DNA from: Sialis fuliginosa
Taxonomy: Eukaryota; Arthropoda; Insecta; Megaloptera; Sialidae
Reading direction: 5' to 3'
Length of the DNA stretch: 64,000 nucleotides
Assembly (NCBI GenBank): GCA_961205875.1
Contig: OY540821.1
Location: forward strand, 372,001-436,000
Shown here: positions 1-11,125 of the stretch, piece after piece
Layout of the letters: each line of letters begins with the position of its first letter
Numbering within the stretch: position 1 is the first letter of the stretch
Notes under the pieces: generated by a model
What the model saw: only the letters and a program-made list of their open reading frames with translations
What the model was told of the DNA's origin: nothing
The model's database searches: none
Program-made: the position numbers and the translations under genes

Positions 1-551
1 TCTGGAAATCGCTTCAGTTACATCTTTTCCGCCAATACTTTTGAAATATGCAATCTGTAAATAAGTATCGTTAGATATTTATTATAATACTTTTAAATAT
101 AACTTGCCTAAAGAACTGTAAAATAACTTTAATATATACTTATAGTATCTAGTAGGTACATACGCTTCGTGACTTACAGCCGTATTCATAAACGTTCCTT
201 ATCTCAAGGTATAAGGAAGCCTTGATCAAGGCTTCCTCAGATATCCAAGGCTCCCTTGTTTCATAGTCAAATCTCAAGGCTTCCTTCATCGAGGAACGAA
301 TATTCTAGGAATTTTTAGTGACCTACTAATGGTAGCGCCGTTTTTAGTGCGTGCAACTAATTTCACCTATTAAAATTTGTGTTTAAATTTCTTCACTTGA
401 TTGTTTGGTATTAAAGTGGTATTACATATAAATCATACTTATTATTCTGTGATATAAATATAATTTCAAGTTTTTAGTAAAAAGGTTAGTAATTTATTTG
501 AGTTATTTGATTACAGACTTTTTGATCATTATTATTAACATTTCCGTGATA

Positions 552-1503
552 ATGGGAAAAAAAATTTCAACAATTCACTATACGGACCAGGAGAGAATGC
601 TTCTGGCACAGTTTGTGTCAGAAGAAAAGGCGATAGAAAATAAAAAAAACTGGTTCATCAGATTTGAAAGACAAGGCGGATGCTTGGGATCGAGTAACCA
701 GAAAATATGTAATAATAATAATAATAAATATGTATAAGTTAAAAAAATGCTGGGATAACTTAAAACAGAGGTAAATAATATTTGATAATAATTGATCATT
801 TTTTAATATATTTTTCTTATATCTACATCCTTCTTTATACATAAATATATGTATATTTATATTTATTACGGTGGGCCAAATTGTATGGAAATAATTTTAC
901 CGACCTGGACTATCCCTCTATGTGAAAATATCAAAAATGCGCTGAACTACAGTTGAATGTAGAGGTATAGCTCCATGGGAGTTTTTTCTTAGAATTGAGA
1001 GTACATTCATGTAGGGGGGTAGCCGAGGTCAGTAAAATTCCTTCCATACAATTTGGCCCACCCTAATATATCTATATAATATGATTTCTATTATATTTTG
1101 ATACTTATCTTATTAATCATTCATTTCAGAAAACGAAAATCAAACACTTTGGTTCGACACCAACGCTTTATGACAGGCGAAGGTCCTGCAATAGTTGGAT
1201 CAAAGGACCCGGTGATGGAGTTTATAGATGCCACTAATTTAAACTTGGATATCGAAGTTGAATCTATGTATGTTTGATAGCACTGCTTTTTACGAGAAAA
1301 ATTGTAGCACTATACATAGTTTTTATATTTCTTTCAAATTAATCATTTTTTACTTTCCAGATAATATAAATATGGTACGTAATCCTATTCCCTCAACAAC
1401 CCCAGTTGAATTAGAAAACCCTATTCAACCAGCAAATCCAATTCCCACAGAAAAAAATAGTTATTTTAAAATTGTTGAAGGCAGAAGAAGAGATGATGAA
1501 TAG
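552..1503 (+). pseudogene. Harbinger-associated Myb/SANT-like DNA-binding protein, frameshifted
   Basis: In this superfamily the second gene encodes a Myb/SANT-like protein that helps the transposase bind DNA and enter the nucleus. Exon 1 starts at ATG 552 (MGKKISTIHYTDQER) and reads normally to an 8-A run at 642-649. There one extra A shifts the frame; beyond it, in the other frame, come KADAWDRVTRKY and the typical KKCWDNLKQ, ending at a GTAAAT donor near 771. Exon 2, after TTTCAG near 1130, gives KRKSNTLVRHQRFMTGEGP, matching the usual basic K-R-F-TGxGP segment. A last exon after TTTCCAG near 1361 reads NPIPSTTPVELENP to TAG at 1501-1503; the phase between exons 2 and 3 does not join cleanly. 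So the gene is broken by at least one indel while its transposase is not. Confidence 0.75.
869..1063. mobile_element. MITE with about 40-bp TIRs inside the Harbinger Myb gene intron
   Basis: The left end CGGTGGGCCAAATTGTATGG is mirrored at the right end as CCATACAATTTGGCCCACCC, and both are bounded by TA. The inverted similarity continues through GTCAGTAAAATT on each side. It is about 195 bp with no coding capacity. TA flanks suggest a Tc1/mariner-type non-autonomous element. Confidence 0.75.
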
Positions 1504-1544
1504 AAATTAATAAATTTTTGTTAAATATTAATATAAAAAATACA

Positions 1545-1813
1545 GGTAAGAGGGCGTTCAAGTATTTACAAGTATATTTTTTTCTTACTTTTATTGACAA
1601 AGGGAATAGGGGGGAGACCAAAAAGTATTTCGTTAATCTTGGAAATAATTTGATTTTTGTTTAAATTTTGATATTTAATAAAATTATATATATTTTTTTT
1701 ATTTGAAGGAGGGGGGAGTCTACCATTATCTTATTTTTTTACAAAGGGAAGGTAGGGTTGGGGTCTGAAATCAACATAATTATACTTATGTAATACTTGA
1801 ACGCTCTCTTACC
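1545..1813. mobile_element. MITE with TIR GGTAAGAGxGCGTTCAAGTA
   Basis: The sequence at 1545-1580 reappears inverted at 1780-1813, with 1-3 mismatches over about 30 bp. The inside has two G-rich tracts (GGGGGGAGACC, GGAGGGGGGAGTC) and no ORF. It lies just downstream of the Myb-gene stop, within the Harbinger element. The target duplication is not clear. Confidence 0.6.
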
Positions 1814-2435
1814 CAGTTAGCCGACAACATTTCTAAGTCTAATTCTTTAATTTTCTTAACCCTGTACATCTAGTTACAAACATGTCCACTTGGGTATTTC
1901 CCAAGGCTCAGGTGTGTGATGGCAAAATGTTCAATTTATGCTTAAGTACAGTAATTGCTTAGGGTTCAAACATGCCGTCAGATCCTTCCCCAGCTCTGGG
2001 GTTTTTTCCAAACTTTCTAAATTTTTCCCCTTGTCTTAACTATCTATCGCTATCTAAAACAGAATCTTGAATTTTTCTAAACAACTCCCAACACATTTTA
2101 CATCTCGCTGCTCATGGTTACATAATATACTACATCACAACAATAAATAAATATATTGAAACTACAAAGTGTTATCATTCATTTTAGTTTGTACCTTACA
2201 CACAGTCACTAAAATATCATCGAAGAGATTAGAAATGGACTGCTGTACTATGTTCCAAGAAAATGATGTTTCGTAATTATTATGTCAATTAAAATTATTA
2301 TATCAATTAAAAGAATTAAAGGTATAATATTATATATAAATATTTAGCACTAAAATTTTTTTAATAAATAATTATTATTTATTATTAAAAAAAGTAAATA
2401 AAAAATAAATATAATAAAAATATAAAAAAATAAAA
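1814..2435. other. Non-coding interior of the Harbinger element
   Basis: About 600 bp between the Myb gene side and the 3' end of the transposase. It is AT-rich, with an A/T-rich stretch at 2270-2440 that probably holds the transposase 3' UTR. I see no ORF or repeat. Confidence 0.5.
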
Positions 2436-4325
2436 TTATGAAAAATGTCTTTGAATAAAAGCAGTTCTATGAGCAAGTCCAATGCCATTATTTTGCTCGT
2501 TTACAATTTCTTCAAACATATTCTGGTGGAAATCCTGCTCGTCCACTTCGCCCAGATTATGTTTAATACACAAGTTGTGCAAAACTGCAGTAGCACATAT
2601 TATTATTACTGATGTGGTCAACTTCGTTCTAAGACCGTATTGTAAGCATGGAAATCGACGTTTCCATACTCTGAAAAGATTTTCGACAATAACTCGAGTT
2701 TTTTTATGCGCAGTATTATATAATTCTTCTGTTTCTGTTTGGGGCCTTAATACAGGTGTCATCAAATAACTCCGACATGCATATCCACTATCGCCTAGTA
2801 AAAGTCTGTCCAAATGACCTAATTCAAAACGACAGCGTAGGCCACTACGGTCGAATATTACGGCATCGTGAGTTGAACCTGGATGCCGGACAACTATATC
2901 TAGAATTTCTTGGTGGGGTCCAGCTACAGCCTATAGAAATAATAAATCATGCAAAATAAAACGGTAGGAAAATGGATGTGGGTGTATCGGATTGCACAGT
3001 TGAGGGAATGACGTGGAAATGGGGTTAAATAAAACTCAGATTCATGGATTGATATATTTTTAATTTACGATTTTGTTACACAGAATCGTTTGAATATTTG
3101 TAAAATGGACATAAAATATTGCTGTAATCTAAATAAAATAAATAAATAAATCTGTAACTAGTGGCTCAAAAAATCTGAAAAAAATTCGGTTATTATGTTT
3201 TGGTGGGGCTACCAATGACAAATACTAAAGTTAATAATTTAATTTTAAATTTTGGAAATATAGGGAGAGGCATCGTAGAATTTTTTATTTTGATATCTAG
3301 ACAAGTGGGGTGTCAAAATATAGATCTCAATTAGTAGAATATGACACTTTTTAATATTTTTTTCTAACTCAAAAATGCACCTGTAAGTGGCTTCAAACAG
3401 TTCACATAATACGTACTTCGGAACCCTTATGACATACACTCGTGTATGTCTTGCCCGAATTATTTATAATATGAAGTTTTTAACTCATTATGTTTAATGA
3501 TTAATTGTTAAATATTTTGATTTGTATTTGTACAATGTAGATCTAATTGAGATCTATAATTTGAGACCAAAACCTGCGTGGTAGCTGCTCTGAGTGTCGA
3601 GATATACTGATTATAAATTTACGGTATCGTGCAGAACTGATCTATATCTGGCGTGAAACACGATGTTATTCATGTCAAAAAATATACCTGCACGTTTAAT
3701 GAGAACCATCCTTTCCGATTTCGAAATACCTTTCCATTATTTCCTCCAGGGTTGGCAATTCGTATGTGTGTACCATCAATACACCCTATCACTGAAGGGA
3801 AGTTGGCTACCCTATAAAATTTATTTTTATCCTGCCGACGTTTTTCTTCATTAGAAAAATTTATTAACTCGCCTAAGTGTGATGCTAATATTTTTGACAC
3901 TTTTACAACAATTCTTAAAACAGAAGATTGGCTGTATCCTCTCAAATCTCCGTTAACAGTCTACAATTAAAACAGCATACAAATGAAATATGAATTATCT
4001 ACTTATTTAACATGGTGTTAGAATAAAATTTACAAACCTGAAAGCTACTCGTTGCATAAAAACGCAGTGCTATCAAAAGCTGCATTAACGGAGAAATCGG
4101 TAGTCCACGGCTATTCAGTTGACATAATTCTGCAGTTATTAAAGGTAATAATACCTCAATTACAGATACCTTATCGAATCTATAACGTTTTTTAAAAGGT
4201 ACATCTTCATAAAATCCCATTGGATTTTCCATATCGCGAATATACCTTTTTCTAATCCGTAACTCAATCACCTCTGGATTTTCATCCTCGAATTCGATAG
4301 AATTATTTAAAAATTCGTTATCCAT
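2436..4325 (-). CDS. PIF/Harbinger (HARBI1-like) DDE transposase, three exons, apparently intact
   Basis: Catalyses cut-and-paste transposition of the surrounding element in the nucleus. Exon 1 is 4325-4038, exon 2 is 3960-3688 and exon 3 is 2930-2436. All junctions are GT-AG and phase 0, giving about 351 residues, the usual family length. Exon 1 holds the N-terminal helical region (IRKRYIRDMENPMGFYEDV). Exon 2 has VIGCIDGTHIRI with the first catalytic Asp. Exon 3 begins right after an AG at 2931-2932 and carries HPGSTHDAVIF, then LLGDSGYA (probable second Asp) and VIVENLFRVWKRRFP (catalytic Glu). I see no stop or frameshift across the joined exons. The roughly 760-bp second intron is long for this family and may hold an unrecognised insertion. 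The start was chosen as the first Met, 4323-4325. Family is sure; activity is inferred. Confidence 0.9.
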
Positions 4326-4580
4326 TTTTCACTGCAGCACAAAACTATGGATGTAACTCACAGAACATAAAACGTAACTAAATTTATAGGTTATGTTTAT
4401 GTACGCGTCATCAGCGTTACGGTTAAATTGTATTTTATCTATGACTTGAGGGAGCCTCAAGGAAGCTAGCGACCTACCTTGAGATAAGGAAGCCTTGGTT
4501 GTCAAGGAAGGTTTATGAAACGTAAACTGAGTAACAAGGGATCCTTATTCCTCAAGGAGGAACTATGAATACGGCCATTA

Positions 4581-5967
4581 ATGTATCTAACATATTAGAA
4601 GAAGAAGTATTTATTGTTTTTGAAATACTACTATATTTTCTACAAGATCATGAGATTTTTCTTGATTTTCTATATTAATAGATGATTAATTTTCTTTTAA
4701 ATTGTTTTCTTTGTATTTACTTTCTTTATTTTTGTTTTTAAGAGTTGACTGCTCATTTCAAGTAAAAATTCATTTAAACGCCTGTGATATTGACTATAAC
4801 ACAGTTTCGTTTTGTTTCCCTAACAAAAAATAAGACAAATAATCATATTAATATAATATTTCAGAATAAATATCTACGACGCGTTAAATGCAAAGTAGGA
4901 TTGCAATTAGGAAATTATAAATGAAAAAACTTACATTACTTAAATGTCTTGAAGAAATAATATTGAATATATAATTATAGTGAACCGCACCTGGACATCT
5001 GGTCAATTTATTAATTTTCTGGAAAACAATAAATGCGTTTTATAAGGTTGATTTAGTTATAAAAATATATAAATATAAGTAGGTATATGTAGGTACTTAT
5101 CTAAATATTATCACTAACACAGCTCTTTTATAGTAAACAATACTACGTGGACTACAGAATTATTGTTAAGGATTTAAAAAATATATAGTTGAATTAAATA
5201 CAAACACGATTAGTTATTAATGTAATAAAAACCAAATAACACTTAAATTACCTACCTAACAAAAACGAATCAACACAAAAAGTAAAAATAACTTTTGTTC
5301 TATTTAAATTTAAAAGTTAATTATTGAAAACAAAATAAACAATTGACAATCAAAAGAATACCGGCCTGTTTCCTCTGCCCAGCGTGTTGGTACGTTCCCT
5401 CGCCGCACCCCGCGCACGGTCACAATTGCGCGAATAATATGTTCCCATATGTATATTTCGATATTTTCTAAACTATACGACCAAATTGGATGCTGTAAAG
5501 GGCAAATTATATCTACATTAAGTACTTATGACGATGAAATCATTTATTTCGATAAGGATTAATGTTTTGCAGGTTATAAGTCCATGCAAACATAACCAAA
5601 ATATTTTATGTTTTCTTTGTAACATAAAAGCAGTCATTGTGGCTTAAATATAAAAGTTATACATATGGTGTCGCGGACTTTATTGTAGAACTTTTGATTC
5701 TACACAATTCTTTAATACATTATTTTGTTCTATATTGAACGGTTTAGGCAGCGTATCACAAAACAGCGCGCCGACGGCAAAATTTTTTCCGCCTTGATTT
5801 ACTATTATCGTCACTGCTTAGTTGTTATGTTACCTAACGTAACAAAATATAGCCTTTAATGTACGATAATGTACCTATGAATTAAAAAAGAAACCACGTA
5901 AATCGGATAAGTGGTTCTCGAGTGATAAGGTAACTAACGGATAGACAGACAGAGAGACGTTGAGCTT
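4581..5967. other. Unannotated AT-rich sequence
   Basis: Nothing coding seen. A short GC-richer patch at 5365-5440 (CCTCGCCGCACCCCGCGCAC) is isolated. At 5890-5960 there is a motif block (TCGGATAAGTGGTTCTCGAG followed by GATAGACAGACAGAGAGACG). It resembles, inverted, the block at 28690-28750, so it is probably the decayed end of a dispersed repeat. Confidence 0.4.
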
Positions 5968-5969
5968 TA

Positions 5970-7125
5970 TATACAGGGTGAGGCAGTAACTATTACCACC
6001 TTAAATATCTTCGAATCTATAAGGCCCAGAAAAAAATTAGTGTAACCAAAATTGTACGATACGAAGGGGGCTATCATATAGCGATAATAATTTTTATTCA
6101 GGGGGAGGCGCTTTGGAGATATCAAGGTCATCTTCATTTTTTTAAATTGATTTGGTACATTTTTTTTCCATAATATGATAGAGGAGCTGAAAACAAGTAC
6201 TGAACTCATCACACAAAATTATTGAACAAGATTTAAAGTGAAGAAAAAACGATTAAAAAGTACAATTTTTTATTAAGGAGGTTGGGAAGTTACGTTTGAG
6301 GGGAAGGCGGTGGGGTAAGACGCAGATTCGGTTGCCAAAACTACAACTTGTCTTTCTCACTTGCACTCATGTATTTGTCATTACTTGTCATTTTACAATG
6401 CCAGCGCCGTTGCCATGTTACGCATTAATTTCAAATATTTATACATAATTTCATACATTTTTCATGTTTTTTTTTACTGTTTTCTTAATAATGGTGTGGT
6501 CAAAATGTGTAATTCTTGTTTTAATAGTTACATAAATGTATAATTTACAATATACTTATTTTTCAAAACAATCTTACTGTTTTTTAAATTGATTTTTATA
6601 ATTTTTCTATATTTTAACAATCAATTTTTATCAACTGCCATTTAACGCCATGTATTTACAACTAGACTTTACAATTCATTTTCTTAAAAACGAGTTGGTC
6701 AAAAAATCTGAAATTTTAGTATGTCATTCATACTGAGTGTTTAAACAACTGTGTGAAATTTCAACTAATAATAATAATGATGGCCACCACTTCGAACATC
6801 CTCTTTAAATGTAAATTTTTAATAAAAAAATGTATTTTTTAATAATTTTTTCTTCACTTTAAATCTTGTTCAATGATTTTGTGTGATGAGTTCAGAACTT
6901 GTTTTCAGCTCCTCTATCATATTATGGAAAAAAAATGTACCAAATCAATTTAAAAAAATGAAGATGACCTTGATATCTCCGAAGCGCCTCCCCCTGGACA
7001 AAAATTATTATCGCTATATGATAGCCCCCTTCGTATCGTACAATTTTGGTTACACTAATTTTTCTCTGGGCCTTATAGATTCGAATATATTTAAGGTGGT
7101 AATAGTTACTGCCTCACCCTGTATA
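5970..7125. mobile_element. Foldback-type element with about 300-bp inverted arms, CAGGGTG ends
   Basis: The left arm (5970-6275) begins TATACAGGGTGAGGCAGTAA and the right arm (6820-7125) ends with its complement. The arms are over 90% alike for about 280 bp, so the same short peptide ORF appears on opposite strands (5967-6212 minus, 6883-7173 plus). Those ORFs are by-products of the inverted repeat and not genes. The roughly 540-bp centre has no ORF of note. Ends are in a TA context. The CAGGGTG terminus is shared in style with the elements at 39.5 and 42.5 kb. Confidence 0.85.
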
Positions 7126-7493
7126 TTAAGGATAAATCGTATAAGAACTAATGATTTAAGATCAATTCTGTGATTGTTGCAGAGAACATCAAGACAAGTT
7201 TCAACAATCACAAATGCACACAAATGTTTTTGGTAAGGCTATAAAAAGAGATGCACGATCATTATTATACACAAATTAATAAGAGAAAGAAATTAACAAA
7301 GATATATGCGTCCCGAAAAGAAATATATACGCAAGACGTGCGCACCTTTTCTAGCGTGGGAAGTTTGCAACACAAGACATTTATTTTACAAGCTTGAGAC
7401 TTCCGCGGTGATCTTGGCTTCTGGGTGTAAGACGCGTCGGTTTGGTCGTGTTATCGGCCAATGTTTCGTCTGAAATATAAGAAATATAAAATA
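7126..7493. other. Unannotated spacer
   Basis: No clear gene. On the minus strand an AG at 7471-7470, after a TTATATTTC tract, could start a short open stretch to TAA near 7384. It lies just downstream of the MBD fragment, but its phase does not fit that exon, so I do not call it a gene. Confidence 0.35.
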
Positions 7494-7574
7494 TTTTTTT
7501 CCTTCTGGTGTTGTATAGTAGATGTCGCAATTTCTTTCACCGTTGGCTTTGCGTTTTGCTCTAAAAACTAACTC
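7494..7574 (-). pseudogene. Isolated fragment of the MBD exon amplified at 13-22 kb
   Basis: About 80 bp match the core of the tandem unit at 13.5-21.9 kb almost base for base, in the same orientation. On the minus strand they encode the MBD segment around CDIYYTTPEGKK. Unlike the array copies shown (six T), this copy has seven T at 7494-7500, so the reading frame into the K-run is not shifted. It is truncated on both sides. It lies about 6 kb from the array, so the sequence existed here or moved here independently of the tandem expansion. Confidence 0.7.
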
Positions 7575-8496
7575 TAAATTTTATTTGCCCCCCCCTAGCT
7601 TGTGGACAAAAAGTAATAAGTAAATCAGTATTATTGTCCAAACAGGGATATTTCTAGACTTCTATGATGTCCATTGAATTTTTGAACGTAAATTTATATT
7701 TTGGATCCAGAAAATAAAATATCAAAGTTTTTTTTAATCACAATCTTTTATTTTTACATGTAAACTAAAATATCAGGGAAAATTAAAAATAAAATAAAAA
7801 CACCTAAAGGCAAAGGTCGCAGTATTGGCAACAGTGAAAACTGTGTTTTGTGTTAAAATAACTACCCACAAAAGCATGGGCAAGGGGGGACGCTTGCCCC
7901 TCCCCCTAGCTCGTGAAGTAAGAGTAACAAATTAATCAGTTCATTGGCTAAATATTGACATTTTTAGATTCGAAAATTTAAATATCATTGTTTTTTTTAT
8001 TGTAATCTCTTGTTAAAGCGGGTAAACTATTTTTATCTTTTTTATACAAAAAAAAGTTTTTTTTAAAGTATATTATCAATTCAAATTAGATCGATTTTTT
8101 TACATTAAATTAAAAAAAACACCAAAATAGCAACGTACCTAGAGTACATTTTTGTAGAGGATTTTGTATTCAAAAAGATATGCACATACATATAAATTTA
8201 ATTGATTGAAAAAAATGTGGCGAAAATAAAAGAAGAAATGAAAAAAATAATGACTTTTCATTGTTACTTTTTGCGCACCTATCTAGAGATATAATAAATA
8301 ATGAAAATGTTAATTTTTTCAATACTAGGCAAAACACGCCGATCAATCGGCTTAAAAAAAAAAATTGCCCCCCCCTGAACAAAATCCTGGCTACGCCCAT
8401 GAAAGGTAATATATATTAAGTGTTAATGATCTATGCATTGTCGAAAAACTCATGTAAGCTGTAGTGACACTTTTCTATCTGATATTAACACAACTT
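7575..8496. other. Low-complexity and MITE-like debris
   Basis: Three C-rich/G-rich tracts (near 7590, 7900 and 8370) alternate with AT-rich stretches. The segment near 8386-8401 reads CCTGGCTACGCCCATG, the complement of a hAT-type end (CATGGGCGTAGCCAGG), so a decayed hAT MITE is likely. I could not fix its left end. No ORF. Confidence 0.4.
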
Positions 8497-10560
8497 TTAT
8501 GGAAGATCTGTTATACGTTTCGGTATCTTATTAAATATTTTAATAGTATTATTTATGACATTTTTATATACTATGGCTTTGCGGGTTTGAATAGTTTTTA
8601 TATTATGTTTATGTCTAGTGTCGTAGTTATGTTTGTTATCATTGAATAAATCTGAATTTTGTTTAATAAATAGCACACTTTCCAATATATAAAGATCTAT
8701 TACAGTTAATAATTTGAAGTTTTGAAACAAGGGACGACAATGCTCCCTAGGACCAGCCTTTGCCATAATACGCAGACATTTTTTTTGCATTTTTAATATG
8801 TGTATAGTGTCATAAGATTGACCCCAAAATAGCATCCCATAATGTACACTCATCCAAACAATTAAAGGGGCAAGAAATTCAACATTTTTTTTGGATGTTT
8901 TTTGAAGTGCTGTATCTTTGTGAAAAATGGTCGTATCGAAATAAATAAAAAAGCATTTTAAAGCTTTTAAGTCTTGTAAGAAATTTATTCAAGTTTTTAA
9001 AACTGCCCTTAAATTTACTGTTTAATAATTAGTTGCTGATATATTGATGATCAAAGACAAAAGAATCATTTTTCATTTAAAGTCAGATATCTCGGCAAAA
9101 AAATAATTGAGAGAGACCAAAAAAAAACAAATTAAAGCTGAATAAACAAGTTAACTGATCAATGCATTGGTTTAACTGAAAAAAAATTTCCCAAGCCCGC
9201 AGACCCTTAAATTTTTTTTTAAAAATTGGAAAATTTTTGTGTCCCACTATTTCTTACGATTGCGCGATAACCGTAACTCAAAAAAAATTATGCTAAAAAA
9301 TCTCAAAACTAGAAACTTGAAGCTTTAAAATGCTTTATTATTTATTTCGATACGACCATTTTTCACAAAGATACAGCACTTCAAAAAACACCAAAAAAAA
9401 AATGTTTAATTTCTTGTTCCTTTAATTGTTTGGATGAGTGTATAATTGATTGAATATAAGCGTAATAGACCTGCAGTAAAATATTTATATCGACTGTGTT
9501 GCTTAAGACTCTGAGAGCATACACTGATTTGGAAATTTTTGTTGTTATGTAATTTATGTGACCTTTCCATGTTAACTTTTCATCTATTATTACTCCTAAA
9601 AATTTTATTTCACTAGATATATTTATTGAGGTAAAATTATCTAACTGTATTGAATTATTTTGTAAATTTTTAAATGATATTAATTTTGTTTTATTGAAGT
9701 TGAGTTTTAGGTTATTATTTTCAGTCCAAAAATGTAATTTTTCAAAAGAATTTTTTATGTTAGTATGCAATAAAGTTTCATTTGAGCCGCGATAGAAAAT
9801 AGATGTGTCGTCTGCGAATAATATTACTTGTTCGTGTATAAAGGATGCAAGATCGTTTATATATAGAGTGAATAAAGTTGGGCCAAGGACTGATCCTTGA
9901 GGAACACCAGTCGTATTAATTTTATAGTCTGAAAGTGTATTATTGATAGAATTTTTATTTAGACTCCTTATTTTTACACATTGGTAGCGATTTTTTAAGT
10001 AAGAGTCGATCAGTGCAGAAGCGACCCTTCTAATACCATAGTTTTCAATTTTTTAAATTAAAATATCTCTATCAATGCAGTCGAAAGCTTTGCTTAAGTC
10101 AACAAAGGCAACTATAGAGATTTCATTATTATTGATAGTTGTTAGTATTTCGTTTAAAGCATTAAAAATAGCCTGATTTATTGACCGCCCTTTAATGAAG
10201 CCATATTGGTTAGTTGATATTATGTTATTTTTAAGAAGAAAGTCACTTATTATTATTTATTGCTGTTTCAAGTACTTTTGATCGGTCTGTAGTGATACTA
10301 TAGTGTTATCACCGCTTTTGATAATGGGTGTAATAATAGATCTCTTCAATATATCCGGAAAATAACCTTCACTAAACATTTTATTTATCACGTCTATTCA
10401 AGGGGAAGTTATGTAAGATGTCGATGCTTTCAATAGCTTAGATGAGATATTGTCCCAGCTTGAACTGTTTTTATTATTCAATGACATACAAAGATTATAT
10501 GTTTCAGTTTCATTGTAAGGTTTAAAAAAATATATATTTTATTTGTGATGGTTCAGAGAT
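8497..10560 (-). pseudogene. Non-LTR retrotransposon (LINE) reverse transcriptase, decayed
   Basis: Minus-strand translation gives the ordered reverse transcriptase blocks of a LINE ORF2. These are KMFSEGYFPDILKRS and TPIIKSGD near 10.35 kb, QYGFIKGRSINQA near 10.2 kb, AFVDLSKAFDCIDRDIL near 10.1 kb, GVPQGSVLGP near 9.9 kb and FADDT (catalytic) near 9.81 kb. They are followed by LNFNKTKLI, KFLGVIIDEKLTWKGHI (9.4-9.8 kb) and the C-terminal thumb-like region LQKKCLRIM-type to the stop at 8497. Damage: an in-frame TAA after DRDILI, a frameshift near 10.25 kb, and a MITE at 8847-9440. No endonuclease is present, so it is 5' truncated. Clade (Jockey/CR1-like) is inferred from motif style only. Confidence 0.9.
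8847..9440. mobile_element. 594-bp MITE inserted in the LINE, TA target duplication
   Basis: TIRs of about 130 bp start CACTCATCCAAACAATTAAA and end with the complement. TA is duplicated at 8845-8846 and 9441-9442. Removing the element and one TA rejoins the LINE frame as IQSII|HYGMLFWG without a base lost, which proves the insertion point. Arms contain AAGTGCTGTATCTTTGTGAA in both orientations. There is no ORF, so it is non-autonomous, probably Tc1/mariner-type by its TA target. Confidence 0.92.
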
Positions 10561-10683
10561 GTCAAGATGTTTTTTGTTTTTTAAATTTAAATTTTCGGAT
10601 ATGTTACAGAAATAATCATTAAATATATTAGATATTTCATTTTGATCCTTCCAACTGCAATATATTATATTTATATACATATT

Positions 10684-11125
10684 TGTACTGTGGCGAAGCA
10701 GAATTTACCACATATTAGTTTATATGAATATATAAATCTTTGACATGACAGTTGCCAAAAATAATACCTATATGGCCTAATATTACGACTCCGTGAAACC
10801 AATTATATGAGAGCGTGATGGTTCAGTGACGTCAGGCAAGTGAGACCTGCGCGATATACTCCCCTTCCACTGAGAAGGGTTGCGTGCGTGGATCGGAGGC
10901 GGCCATTGTTCATGAGAGCGGCAGCGCCTGCCGAAGCGAACACATCGTATATGTCGTTCTCACTGCTGGTTAACACGTGGCACCGAAAAATGTAGTAAAT
11001 CGATGAATCAACATTTTATATTATTACATTTGTTTAATTCATCAACTGAGAAGTATAATTAATATCGTATTTATTATTTTCGACGTCCACGTTATCAAAA
11101 AATTATAAAAAAAAACATCGTTACA
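10684..11125 (+). repeat. Possible LTR (TGT...ACA)
   Basis: The segment starts TGTACTGTGGCG and ends ATCGTTACA. It is followed by TCTGGTCACTACGTTTCAAG, a layout reminiscent of BEL/Pao elements, where a TGGT-type stretch follows the LTR. It includes a GC-richer 150-bp block (10790-10960) that could be a promoter. No second LTR and no gag/pol were found. Against this, GTACTGTGGCG is also inverted at 13114-13124, so the pair could be TIRs of a 2.4-kb DNA element. Confidence 0.3.

Larger units (their letters stand above)
177..4577 (-). mobile_element. PIF/Harbinger DNA transposon, nearly complete
   Basis: The two ends carry terminal inverted repeats beginning GCCGTATTCATA (left) and ending TATGAATACGGC (right). 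They are flanked by a 3-bp target duplication, TTA at 174-176 and 4578-4580, the classical Harbinger target. Subterminal sequence on both sides is rich in AAGGAAGCCTTG-like repeats in both orientations, probably transposase-binding sites. Inside are a minus-strand DDE transposase in three exons and a plus-strand Myb/SANT-like gene, the usual two-gene layout of this superfamily. At least two MITEs sit inside it (869-1063, 1545-1813). TIRs, TSD and transposase all agree, so confidence is high. Confidence 0.93.

Noticed and set aside
2482-2959. Plus-strand ORFs opposite the Harbinger transposase
   Set aside because: Shadows of exon 3 on the other strand.
5967-7173. Matching ORFs MMSSxLVFSSS on opposite strands
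   Set aside because: Caused by the inverted arms of a foldback element; no codon-level sign of selection.
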